Source: Flavobacteriaceae bacterium
Lineage (GTDB): Bacteria; Bacteroidota; Bacteroidia; Flavobacteriales; Flavobacteriaceae
Reading direction: 5' to 3'
DNA length: 6,341 bases
Assembly: GCA_019090365.1 (NCBI GenBank)
Contig: JAHRWC010000117.1
Location: forward strand, 1 to 6,341
How positions within the stretch are numbered: position 1 is the first letter of the stretch; the number at the start of each line of letters is the position of its first letter. A program made the translations under genes and the position numbers. The notes below the pieces were generated by a model, which saw only the letters and a program-made list of their open reading frames with translations, had not been told where the DNA came from and did not search any database. Positions 1 to 6,132 of the stretch are shown here, piece after piece.

Positions 1-222
1 ACCTATCATTAACAATACTTGTTGGGTTACATTTAAAACTTTTAAATATGAAATATTTAAATCAAGAAGAATAATTGCAGTTAAAACAATAGAACAACAT
101 AATAGAAAAGTATCTATTAAAAGCACACTCCATCTAGGTAGGTATTTAATATTCCGAATATCCAAAGTATTATCTTCGGAAGAAAATATAATTTTAAATG
201 CGCTTTGTAATTTATTTCCCAT
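1..222 (-). CDS. pglF: Membrane-anchored NDP-sugar 4,6-dehydratase, PglF/CapD type (N-terminal 74 residues only)
   Basis: An open frame starts at the ATG at 222-220 and stays open to the window edge, giving 74 residues. The protein starts MGNKLQSAFK. Residues 27-31 read YLPRW, followed by a hydrophobic segment at about 32-53. This matches the start of Bacteroidota polysaccharide-biosynthesis dehydratases, which have several membrane helices, a Rossmann fold and then a catalytic SDR domain; none of the later domains is visible here. The known family member PglF converts UDP-GlcNAc to UDP-2-acetamido-2,6-dideoxy-4-keto-glucose, the substrate of the aminotransferase encoded just upstream. A gap of 33 bases separates it from pglE, with no terminator or clear ribosome binding site. 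The assignment rests on the N-terminal motif plus context. A WbpM-like homologue with another exact role, or a truncated gene, cannot be excluded because the catalytic part lies outside the window. Confidence 0.75.
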   Translation of the reverse strand, partial: MGNKLQSAFKIIFSSEDNTLDIRNIKYLPRWSVLLIDTFLLCCSIVLTAIILLDLNISYLKVLNVTQQVLLMIG

Positions 223-255
223 ATAAAAGTTGGTTGTTTTTAAAACGGGGGTAAA

Positions 256-1389
256 TTAATTTAACCAGTTATTAATTGCTTTTTTAATTCTATTTAATTC
301 TATCTCTGTTAAATTTGAACCCGAAGGTAAACAAAGTCCTTTTTCAAATAGTGAACTAGCATTATTCTCTCCATAATATTTTTCATTCTTATAGATAGGC
401 TGTAAATGCATAGGTTTCCACAAAGGTCTGCTTTCTATGTTAAAGTTTTGCAAAAATATACGTAATTTTTCTTTATTATACATTTCATCTGTTTTTTTAA
501 ACAGAATAACGGATAACCAATGGTTGCTAAAATAGTCTTTTGTAGGTTCTTCTAGTACTTTTATATCTTTTTTATTTAAAAATATATCTTTATAAAATTC
601 ATTATTCTTTCTTCTTAGACCAACATGCTTATCTAAAATTTCCATTTGACCTCTTCCAACACCTGCTACGATATTACTCATTCTATAATTATATCCAATT
701 ACTGAATGTTGATAATGTGGTGCATTATCTCTTGCTTGAGTTGCTAAAAAGATAGCCTTTTCTTTGACTTCTTTACTCCTACACACCAATGCTCCACCTC
801 CAGAAGTAGTAATTATTTTATTCCCATTGAAGGATAATATTGAAATATCACCAAATGTTCCACAAGCTCTACCCTTATAGGTTGAACCCAGTGCTTCTGC
901 GGCATCTTCAATTAAAAAAACATCGTACTTTTTACAAACTTCAGTGATTTCATCAATCTTAGCTGGCATTCCATATAAATGAACCATGATCACAGCTTTT
1001 GGCTTTTTACCTTCTTTGATTCTATCCTTAATGGCTTCTTCTAGATGAATTGGACACATATTCCAAGTATCTAATTCGCTATCTACAAAAACAGGTCTTG
1101 CACCAACATAAGCAATTGGGTTTGAACTACCACAAAATGTAAATGTCTGACAAATTACTTCATCATCTCTTTGAACATCTGCCAATACTAATGCTAAATG
1201 AATAGCTCCAGTACCGGATGACAAACAAGCTACATGCGAATCTTCACCTAAATAATCTTCAAGGTCTTTTTCAAATCCTGAAACATTTGGTCCTAAAGGT
1301 GCAATCCAATTTTCATCGAATGCACTTTGTATATAACTTAACTCATTCCCTCCCATATGTGGAGAAGAAAGCCAGATTTTATCTTCCAT
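256..1389 (-). CDS. pglE: PLP-dependent UDP-4-keto-sugar aminotransferase (DegT/DnrJ/EryC1 family, PglE-like)
   Basis: A full-length 377-residue member of the DegT/DnrJ/EryC1 sugar aminotransferase family, a soluble cytoplasmic enzyme. Visible marks are the N-terminal SSPHMGGNE (8-16), the cofactor-phosphate loop SSGTGAIHLAL (57-67), the conserved acidic motif EDAAEALGS (161-169) with Asp162 expected to contact the PLP ring nitrogen, and SFNGNKIITTSGGG (186-199), where Lys191 is the predicted Schiff-base lysine. The C-terminal RPLWKPMHLQPIY (321-333) is typical of the PglE branch. The family reaction transfers the amino group of glutamate to C4 of UDP-4-keto-6-deoxy-GlcNAc, giving the UDP-4-amino sugar that PglD acetylates. 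The ATG at 1389 lies two bases after the pglD stop, so the genes are almost certainly co-translated. Aminotransferases for other 4-amino sugars look similar, but the surrounding pglC, pglD and pglF genes favour bacillosamine synthesis. Confidence 0.93.
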   Translation of the reverse strand: MEDKIWLSSPHMGGNELSYIQSAFDENWIAPLGPNVSGFEKDLEDYLGEDSHVACLSSGTGAIHLALVLADVQRDDEVICQTFTFCGSSNPIAYVGARPVFVDSELDTWNMCPIHLEEAIKDRIKEGKKPKAVIMVHLYGMPAKIDEITEVCKKYDVFLIEDAAEALGSTYKGRACGTFGDISILSFNGNKIITTSGGGALVCRSKEVKEKAIFLATQARDNAPHYQHSVIGYNYRMSNIVAGVGRGQMEILDKHVGLRRKNNEFYKDIFLNKKDIKVLEEPTKDYFSNHWLSVILFKKTDEMYNKEKLRIFLQNFNIESRPLWKPMHLQPIYKNEKYYGENNASSLFEKGLCLPSGSNLTEIELNRIKKAINNWLN

Positions 1390-1391
1390 TA

Positions 1392-1991
1392 TTATTTATT
1401 ATTATATTTTACAATCTTTCCAGGATTACCATAAATTACAGCATTGTCTGGTACATCGTTTAATATTACTGAAGCAGCACCAATCGTACACCACTTCCCT
1501 ATTTTTACATTCGGAATTACAGTTGCGCCAGCACCAATATGAGTTCCTTCTCCAACAGTTACATTACCGCATAAAGTCGCACTCGGTGAAATATGGACAA
1601 AGTCTTCAATTATACAATCATGCTCTATCACTGCATTGGTATTAAGTATGCAATGTTTTCCAATAGAAGTAGAGGAATTTATTACAACATTTGCCATGAC
1701 AACTGTACCTTCTGAAATATTTGAAGTTTTATCGATAACTGAATTAGGATGAATTGCTGTTCCGAAGTTATTGTTTCCAATGTTTTCTGATATTTTTTTT
1801 CTAATTGAATTATCTCCAATAGAAATTATCACATTTTCATCGCCTATTTCTTTATTGTTTCTATGTACTGAATAATCATTTATACTATTAATTTGATTGT
1901 TATCATCAATTATATATAAATCATCAACACCATTTCTTTCAAGTATATCGATTATAACTTTAGCATGTCCACTTGCTCCGTAAAGTACCAT
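1392..1991 (-). CDS. pglD: UDP-4-amino-sugar N-acetyltransferase (left-handed beta-helix, PglD-like)
   Basis: A 199-residue protein with the two-part structure of the PglD/NeuD family. The small N-terminal Rossmann-like domain starts VLYGASGHAKVI (2-13) and binds the UDP-sugar. From about residue 80 to the end there are hexapeptide repeats of a left-handed beta-helix, for example VTVGEGTHIGAGATVIPNVK (144-163). The motif VIEHDC (121-126) contains His124, aligned by motif with the catalytic histidine of Campylobacter PglD, and the protein ends in the familiar GNPGKIVK (188-195). The family uses acetyl-CoA to acetylate the C4 amino group, finishing UDP-diNAcBac. It is expected to act as a cytoplasmic trimer. 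Its ATG overlaps the pglC stop in TAATG, and an AAAGGA sequence lies just upstream inside pglC. A related acetyltransferase acting on another amino sugar is possible but less likely beside pglC and pglE. Confidence 0.92.
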   Translation of the reverse strand: MVLYGASGHAKVIIDILERNGVDDLYIIDDNNQINSINDYSVHRNNKEIGDENVIISIGDNSIRKKISENIGNNNFGTAIHPNSVIDKTSNISEGTVVMANVVINSSTSIGKHCILNTNAVIEHDCIIEDFVHISPSATLCGNVTVGEGTHIGAGATVIPNVKIGKWCTIGAASVILNDVPDNAVIYGNPGKIVKYNNK

Positions 1992-2599
1992 TATTTATTT
2001 CCTTTAAATCTTCCTACTGTTACACTTCCTTCTTCTGAAATATCTTCAGAAAAGATAACTTTTTTAATTGTTTTGAAAAATATCTTAATATCTAACAAGA
2101 AACTAATGTTTTGAACATAATAAATATCCAATTCAAATTTTTTGTTCCAGCTAATAGCATTTCTACCATTTACTTGAGCCCAACCTGTTATTCCTGGCCT
2201 AACATTATGCCTTGTTTTTTGAATCTCATCATATAATGGTAAATATTCCATTAATAATGGACGTGGTCCAATGATGCTCATATCTCCTTTAATAACATTT
2301 AATAGTTGAGGAATTTCATCTAATGAAGCCTTCCTAACAAATTTACCTACTGGAGTAAGCCTTTTGTCATCAGGTAATAAATTTCCAGATGTATCCTTTT
2401 TATCATTCATAGTTTTAAACTTGATAATGACAAATGGTTTTTCCTTTTTCCCAGGTCTTTGTTGAAAAAAGAAAGGACTTCCATTATTATTAATAAATAG
2501 AAACAGTAATACTAAAATAAATATAGGTGACAATAAAATAAATCCTATCAAGGATAAAATTAAGTCTATTGTTCTTTTTAATAATAACCTATACAACAT
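1991..2599 (-). CDS. pglC: Initiating monotopic phosphoglycosyl transferase (PglC-like sugar transferase)
   Basis: At 202 residues this is the minimal bacterial sugar transferase, with no multi-helix N-terminal extension of the WcaJ/WbaP type. A basic start (LLLKRTID, 5-12) leads into one hydrophobic segment at about 11-37 that contains Ser24-Pro25, the break expected of a re-entrant membrane helix. The catalytic domain shows KFKTM (60-64), the Asp94-Glu95 dyad in SLDEIPQLLNV (92-102), GDMSIIGPRPL (105-115) and RPGITGWAQVNGRN (134-147). The family transfers a sugar 1-phosphate from its UDP-sugar to undecaprenyl phosphate on the cytoplasmic face of the inner membrane. The small size, the C-terminal SVTVGRFKG (192-200) and the adjacent pglD and pglE genes point to diNAcBac-1-phosphate as donor sugar, though sugar specificity cannot be proved from sequence. 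It starts one base after the upstream glycosyltransferase stop and overlaps pglD by one base. Confidence 0.93.
   Translation of the reverse strand: MLYRLLLKRTIDLILSLIGFILLSPIFILVLLFLFINNNGSPFFFQQRPGKKEKPFVIIKFKTMNDKKDTSGNLLPDDKRLTPVGKFVRKASLDEIPQLLNVIKGDMSIIGPRPLLMEYLPLYDEIQKTRHNVRPGITGWAQVNGRNAISWNKKFELDIYYVQNISFLLDIKIFFKTIKKVIFSEDISEEGSVTVGRFKGNK
2000..2005 (-). promoter_or_regulatory. Probable ribosome binding site of pglD
   Basis: On the minus strand AAAGGA lies inside the last codons of pglC, with eight bases between it and the pglD ATG. It is the only clear Shine-Dalgarno-like sequence I found at a gene junction in this window. It supports the ATG at 1991 as the pglD start and suggests translation is coupled through the TAATG overlap. 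Confidence 0.5.
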
Positions 2600-2600
2600 A

Positions 2601-3797
2601 CTATATTGAATTGATTATGGTTTTATATGCTACACTAGGATTTAGATTCGCATTAAAATAATTATATCCGTTTTCCCCAATGATTCTACATTGTTCAGGA
2701 TCTTCTATTAATAGTTCTATTTTGTCTTTTAACAAAGATGGATTTTTAGCTGAAACCCAAAAACCTGCTTTCACTTCATCTTCGATCCATGTTCCAAAAT
2801 CAGTGTTCTCATCTAATAAAGCCACTACTGGAATATTTACATTAAAATAAGACAATGCTTTTGAAGGCATATTTGGTATTGTAAAGTTTTCATCTAAAGA
2901 AACCAAACCAACATCTGCAATTTGCATCATTTCAATGTATTCGTTTCTTGGCAAAAAGTCTTTTATTATTACATTATTTAAATGATTCTCTTTTACTAAT
3001 GTAATTAGTTTATCTTTTTCAGTTCCTTTCCCAATGATGTAAAAAACAACCTTTTCATTTTCTTTAAATGATTCGGCTAAAGCAACTATATTTTCAACTT
3101 TTTGAGGTTTTCCTATATTTCCTCCAAAGAAAATTACAAATTTTCCATCAAGAGCAAATTTCTTTTTTACTTCATTTTTATCAATGACGTTAAACTCTTG
3201 CTTTTTTTGCCAATTTCTTAATAAGTGTAATTTTGAGGAATCTATTTCTTTATTATGATTTATTACATAATCGATGTTCCCTTGAGACATGCACCCTATA
3301 CTATCTGAAATAGCATATAACTTCTTTTCCATTCTTCTAAAGTACTTATAAATGGCACCTTTTTTAGAAATCATTCCTAGATCAACTGCATTTTGAGGGA
3401 AAATATCTCGCAATATTAAATAAACTGGTGTCTTGCTTTTTTTCTTTAAAGCATTTACAACTTTGTATAAAGTAATTGGTGGTGTTGGCAGTATAATTAA
3501 ATCAAAATCTATATGCTGGTAATGTTTTTTTATTGCTTTTAGATAAACCTTAGGCAATAACATATTAGCAATACCTTTTTTTATAATATTCACATTTAAT
3601 AAAGGCATAGATTTCACTCGTAACACATTCAATCCAGATTCTTCTGTTAAAACAGTTTTCTCTATATCTGAAGAAGGTGCAACTACATAAACTTCATGAT
3701 CGTTATCACGAAATTCCTCCATTAAATCTGTATATAAATTATTAGATTTTTCAATATTAGGGAAATCTAATGCTAGGTATAGTATTTTTTTCTTCAT
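2601..3797 (-). CDS. wbuB: GT4-family glycosyltransferase, WbuB-like (probable L-FucNAc transferase)
   Basis: A 398-residue glycosyltransferase with a GT-B fold. The N-terminal half opens KKKILYLALDFPN (2-14), followed by LYTDLMEEF (21-29) and HEVYVVAP (34-41), and contains the WbuB-type motif LRDIFPQNAVDLGMI (129-143). The C-terminal glycosyltransferase-1 domain starts near residue 219 with KFVIFFGGNIGKPQ and includes VFYIIGKG (251-258) and the nucleotide-sugar region PNMPSKALSYF (308-318). There is no signal peptide or obvious membrane helix, so it should act at the cytoplasmic face on a lipid-linked acceptor. In Escherichia coli O26-type clusters wbuB follows fnlABC and is assigned as the L-FucNAc transferase. 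The same fnlB-fnlC-GT order here supports that donor; placement directly before pglC suggests that the acceptor is undecaprenyl-diphosphate diNAcBac. Both are inferences. One base separates it from each neighbour. Confidence 0.85.
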   Translation of the reverse strand: MKKKILYLALDFPNIEKSNNLYTDLMEEFRDNDHEVYVVAPSSDIEKTVLTEESGLNVLRVKSMPLLNVNIIKKGIANMLLPKVYLKAIKKHYQHIDFDLIILPTPPITLYKVVNALKKKSKTPVYLILRDIFPQNAVDLGMISKKGAIYKYFRRMEKKLYAISDSIGCMSQGNIDYVINHNKEIDSSKLHLLRNWQKKQEFNVIDKNEVKKKFALDGKFVIFFGGNIGKPQKVENIVALAESFKENEKVVFYIIGKGTEKDKLITLVKENHLNNVIIKDFLPRNEYIEMMQIADVGLVSLDENFTIPNMPSKALSYFNVNIPVVALLDENTDFGTWIEDEVKAGFWVSAKNPSLLKDKIELLIEDPEQCRIIGENGYNYFNANLNPSVAYKTIINSI

Positions 3798-3798
3798 C

Positions 3799-4932
3799 TT
3801 ATTTGGACCACACTACGCGATTAATATAATCGGTATATGAAAGAATGATTCGTACCATCTTTTCTGAAACATTAGGCATAGAGTAATCAGATACAGGTCT
3901 AAAATTTCTTTCTGGATTTCTTTTTTGAGCTTTTAATGCTACTAAAGCCTGCATGATTCTATCTGGGTTTAAACCAGTCATCATTACTGAAGCCTCTTCC
4001 ATTGCTTCAGGGCGTTCGTGTGCATCGCGAATATTTACAGCCCAAAAATTTAAAATAGAAGACTCTTCTGAAATTGTACCACTGTCAGATAACACTGCAA
4101 ATGAATTCATTTGAAGCGCGTTATAATCTGAAAAACCTAAAGGCTTCAATAACTGAATGTTTTCATGAATCTTTACATTCTTTTCATCCATCATCTTTCG
4201 AGTACGAGGATGTGTAGATACAATAACAGGAAAATTATAGGTTTCAGCAATTTTATTCAATGAAGTAATTAATCCTTCAAAATTTTTATCACTACTTATA
4301 TTCTCTTCTCTATGGGCAGAAACCACAAAGTATTCTTGTTCTTTTAGATTTAGTTTTTCTAATACATTAGATCCTACAATTTTATGTTTAAACTTTGATA
4401 GCACTTCAAACATAGGACTTCCGGTCTTTATAACTCGATCTGGAGGCAAGCCTTCTCTTAATAAATATTCTCTAGCAATACTGCTGTAAGTTAGATTGAT
4501 ATCTGATATATGGTCAACAATTTTCCTGTTGGTTTCTTCAGGAACTCGTTGATCGAAACAACGATTTCCAGCTTCCATATGGAATATAGGAATCTTTCGT
4601 TTTTTTGCAGGTATTGCACATAAACAAGAATTTGTGTCTCCTAAAACTAAAAAGGCATCAGGATTTTCTTGCTCAAGAATTGGGTCGATTTTAATAAGAA
4701 TATTACCAACTGTTTCCGTAGCATTTTTACCAGCTGCTTCTAAAAAATAATCTGGTTTACGAATTTCAAGATCTTCAAAAAAGATTTCATTCAGCTCATA
4801 ATCATAGTTTTGACCGGTATGAACTAAAACATGTTCAATGGCTTCATTTGCATCTAATGCTTGCATTACACAAGCTAAACGGATTATTTCTGGGCGTGTA
4901 CCAACAACGGTTACAACTTTTAATTTATTCAT
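3799..4932 (-). CDS. fnlC: UDP-N-acetylglucosamine 2-epimerase homologue making UDP-L-FucNAc (FnlC/WbjD/CapG)
   Basis: A 377-residue WecB-superfamily epimerase. Numbering from the ATG at 4932, it has VVGTRPEIIRL (9-19), HTGQNYDYELNE (38-49), LGDTNS (97-102) with Asp99, HMEAGNRCFDQRVPEE (118-133) with Glu120 and the Glu132-Glu133 pair, SAHREEN (205-211) with His207, and LSDSGTISEESS (281-292). These match the family's active-site positions. The AGNRCFDxRVPEE version, rather than AGLRS, marks the FnlC branch. That branch acts on UDP-N-acetyl-L-pneumosamine/talosamine-type intermediates from FnlB and inverts C2 to give UDP-L-FucNAc. Reading from the TTG at 4956 would add eight residues (MLKLDNYS), but homologues usually begin about where this ATG falls, so I chose the ATG. 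One base separates its stop from the glycosyltransferase start. A plain UDP-GlcNAc to UDP-ManNAc epimerase is the alternative, made unlikely by the adjacent fnlB. Confidence 0.92.
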   Translation of the reverse strand: MNKLKVVTVVGTRPEIIRLACVMQALDANEAIEHVLVHTGQNYDYELNEIFFEDLEIRKPDYFLEAAGKNATETVGNILIKIDPILEQENPDAFLVLGDTNSCLCAIPAKKRKIPIFHMEAGNRCFDQRVPEETNRKIVDHISDINLTYSSIAREYLLREGLPPDRVIKTGSPMFEVLSKFKHKIVGSNVLEKLNLKEQEYFVVSAHREENISSDKNFEGLITSLNKIAETYNFPVIVSTHPRTRKMMDEKNVKIHENIQLLKPLGFSDYNALQMNSFAVLSDSGTISEESSILNFWAVNIRDAHERPEAMEEASVMMTGLNPDRIMQALVALKAQKRNPERNFRPVSDYSMPNVSEKMVRIILSYTDYINRVVWSK

Positions 4933-4977
4933 TGAATAGTTATCTAGTTTTAACAAAAATACTCATAAAAAGTGAAA

Positions 4978-4992
4978 TCCTATTAAATAGGA
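4978..4992. other. Small inverted repeat in the fnlB-fnlC gap
   Basis: TCCTAT and ATAGGA flank a three-base TAA loop, making a perfect six-pair stem ten bases after the fnlB stop. Only two of the six pairs are G-C. On the transcribed strand it is not followed directly by a clean U-run (the sequence continues TTTCACTTTTT). It may be a weak RNA hairpin or chance in AT-rich DNA; I do not call it a terminator. It lies in the longest spacer (4933-5001) of the window. Confidence 0.3.
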
Positions 4993-5001
4993 AAATTCTT
5001 A

Positions 5002-6132
5002 TTACACTACTTCAAAATAGGTGTCTGAATCTTCAGAATCATAAGGTTCATTGATCCAGAATAAGGTGATAAGTTCTTCATCTCCAATATTTGTGATATT
5101 GTGCGTAAACCAAATAGGCATGTCAACATAAGCAGGTGCTTTACCATCCAAAATAAACTCGAAAACTTCTTCAGTATTCACTTTTCTCCATTTTATAGAA
5201 GCCTTACCGCTAATTACTGCAAAACGTTCTATTTTTCGAGTATGATAATGATTTCCTCTAGTAATATTGGGTACTGTAGTAGAATAGGAAGATTGACCTG
5301 AAGTTTGGGCTCTCATGATTTCTACAAAAGCTCCTCTATTATCTTCGTGTTTAGTAAATTTTCTAGGAAAATAACTCTTTGGAATAAAACTAGTAAAGGT
5401 GTTGAATAAATTAATATCAAAGGAGTCTTTTGGTACATTTGGTACTACTCCATTTTCTACATAATCACTTTTAAATGAATTCAGTAAAGCTAAAATTTCA
5501 GAAACTTTTATAGAGGCAGTATGTGGTACTATTTTCTTTTCAGTCTTTTTCTCTTCGGAAATAATTTCAGAATAAAACACTTCTGAAAGTTCATTCACAT
5601 ATATTAAATTTACTGTTCCATCATTATGAATTGTAGGGGTATCACCTTGTATCACTTGATGGCAGAATGTGGCTACTACAGAATTATAAAACGGTTTTCC
5701 AAAAGGTCCGAAAACATTAGGAATGACTAGTGAAATTACTTGCCCATCATTTTTAGTTGCCCATTGCTCAAGAACTTGCCTTCCTTCTTTCTTAGAATTT
5801 CCATATAAATTATCTTTTTCTTCTTGTGTAGAAGATGAAAAAATAATCTTAGGTGAAACATTAGATGTTTTACAAGCTTCAGTAAGCTTATTTACAAGCC
5901 CAACATTTATATTATAAATAACTTGTGGGTCTTCATGACGATTCATGGCTGCTAAATGTACAATGACATCACAAGAAGTTACAAAATTTTGTAAGCTATC
6001 ATCATTTTCAAAAAAAACTCTTTCAAAATTGATGAGTTCAATTTCTTCAGATTTTGTTCCAAGAAAATTAAATAAATGGCTTCCCATAAATCCTGCTTGT
6101 CCTGTAATTCCTACTTTAATTTTATTTTTCAA
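5002..6132 (-). CDS. fnlB: Bifunctional SDR-cupin enzyme of UDP-L-FucNAc synthesis (FnlB/WbjC/CapF)
   Basis: A 376-residue two-domain protein. Residues 1 to about 250 are a short-chain dehydrogenase/reductase domain with the nucleotide-binding GITGQAGFMG (8-17), HLAAMNRHEDP (59-69) and the catalytic YGNSK (Tyr110, Lys114, with serines near 99-101). From about 260 to the end is a cupin domain starting HEDNRGAFVEI (262-272), with GNHYHTRKIERF (293-304) and WFTHNITNIGDEEL (341-354); His295, His297, Glu302 and His344 are candidate metal ligands. In Staphylococcus CapF the cupin epimerises C3 of the 4-keto intermediate and the SDR domain then reduces C4 with NADPH, supplying the next enzyme, FnlC. 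No ATG is available upstream of the glycine motif (the first internal Met is residue 16, inside it). The start is therefore most likely the TTG at 6132, which overlaps the preceding gene by 11 bases. Length and domain order are complete. Confidence 0.94.
   Translation of the reverse strand: MKNKIKVGITGQAGFMGSHLFNFLGTKSEEIELINFERVFFENDDSLQNFVTSCDVIVHLAAMNRHEDPQVIYNINVGLVNKLTEACKTSNVSPKIIFSSSTQEEKDNLYGNSKKEGRQVLEQWATKNDGQVISLVIPNVFGPFGKPFYNSVVATFCHQVIQGDTPTIHNDGTVNLIYVNELSEVFYSEIISEEKKTEKKIVPHTASIKVSEILALLNSFKSDYVENGVVPNVPKDSFDINLFNTFTSFIPKSYFPRKFTKHEDNRGAFVEIMRAQTSGQSSYSTTVPNITRGNHYHTRKIERFAVISGKASIKWRKVNTEEVFEFILDGKAPAYVDMPIWFTHNITNIGDEELITLFWINEPYDSEDSDTYFEVV

Noticed and set aside
223..255. 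Promoter or terminator in the 33-base pglE-pglF gap
   Set aside because: Only a tiny GTTTT-A-AAAAC symmetry and a C-run are present; no TAnnTTTG box and no usable stem.
1218..1463. Plus-strand open frame of 81 codons opposite pglE and pglD
   Set aside because: It lies antisense to well-conserved genes, crosses their junction, and has no recognisable motif; the translation looks like a reverse-strand shadow.
3799..4956. Longer fnlC version starting at TTG 4956
   Set aside because: The additional eight residues are not part of the family's usual start, and a normal ATG at 4932 sits five codons before the conserved VVTVVGTRPE strand.
4978..4992. Rho-independent terminator after fnlB
   Set aside because: The stem has only two G-C pairs and no immediate U-run, and the next genes clearly continue the same pathway.
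4848..5054. Plus-strand open frame spanning the fnlB-fnlC gap
   Set aside because: It is low-complexity and Leu/Ile-rich, and overlaps both genes' coding ends antisense; no family features are visible.
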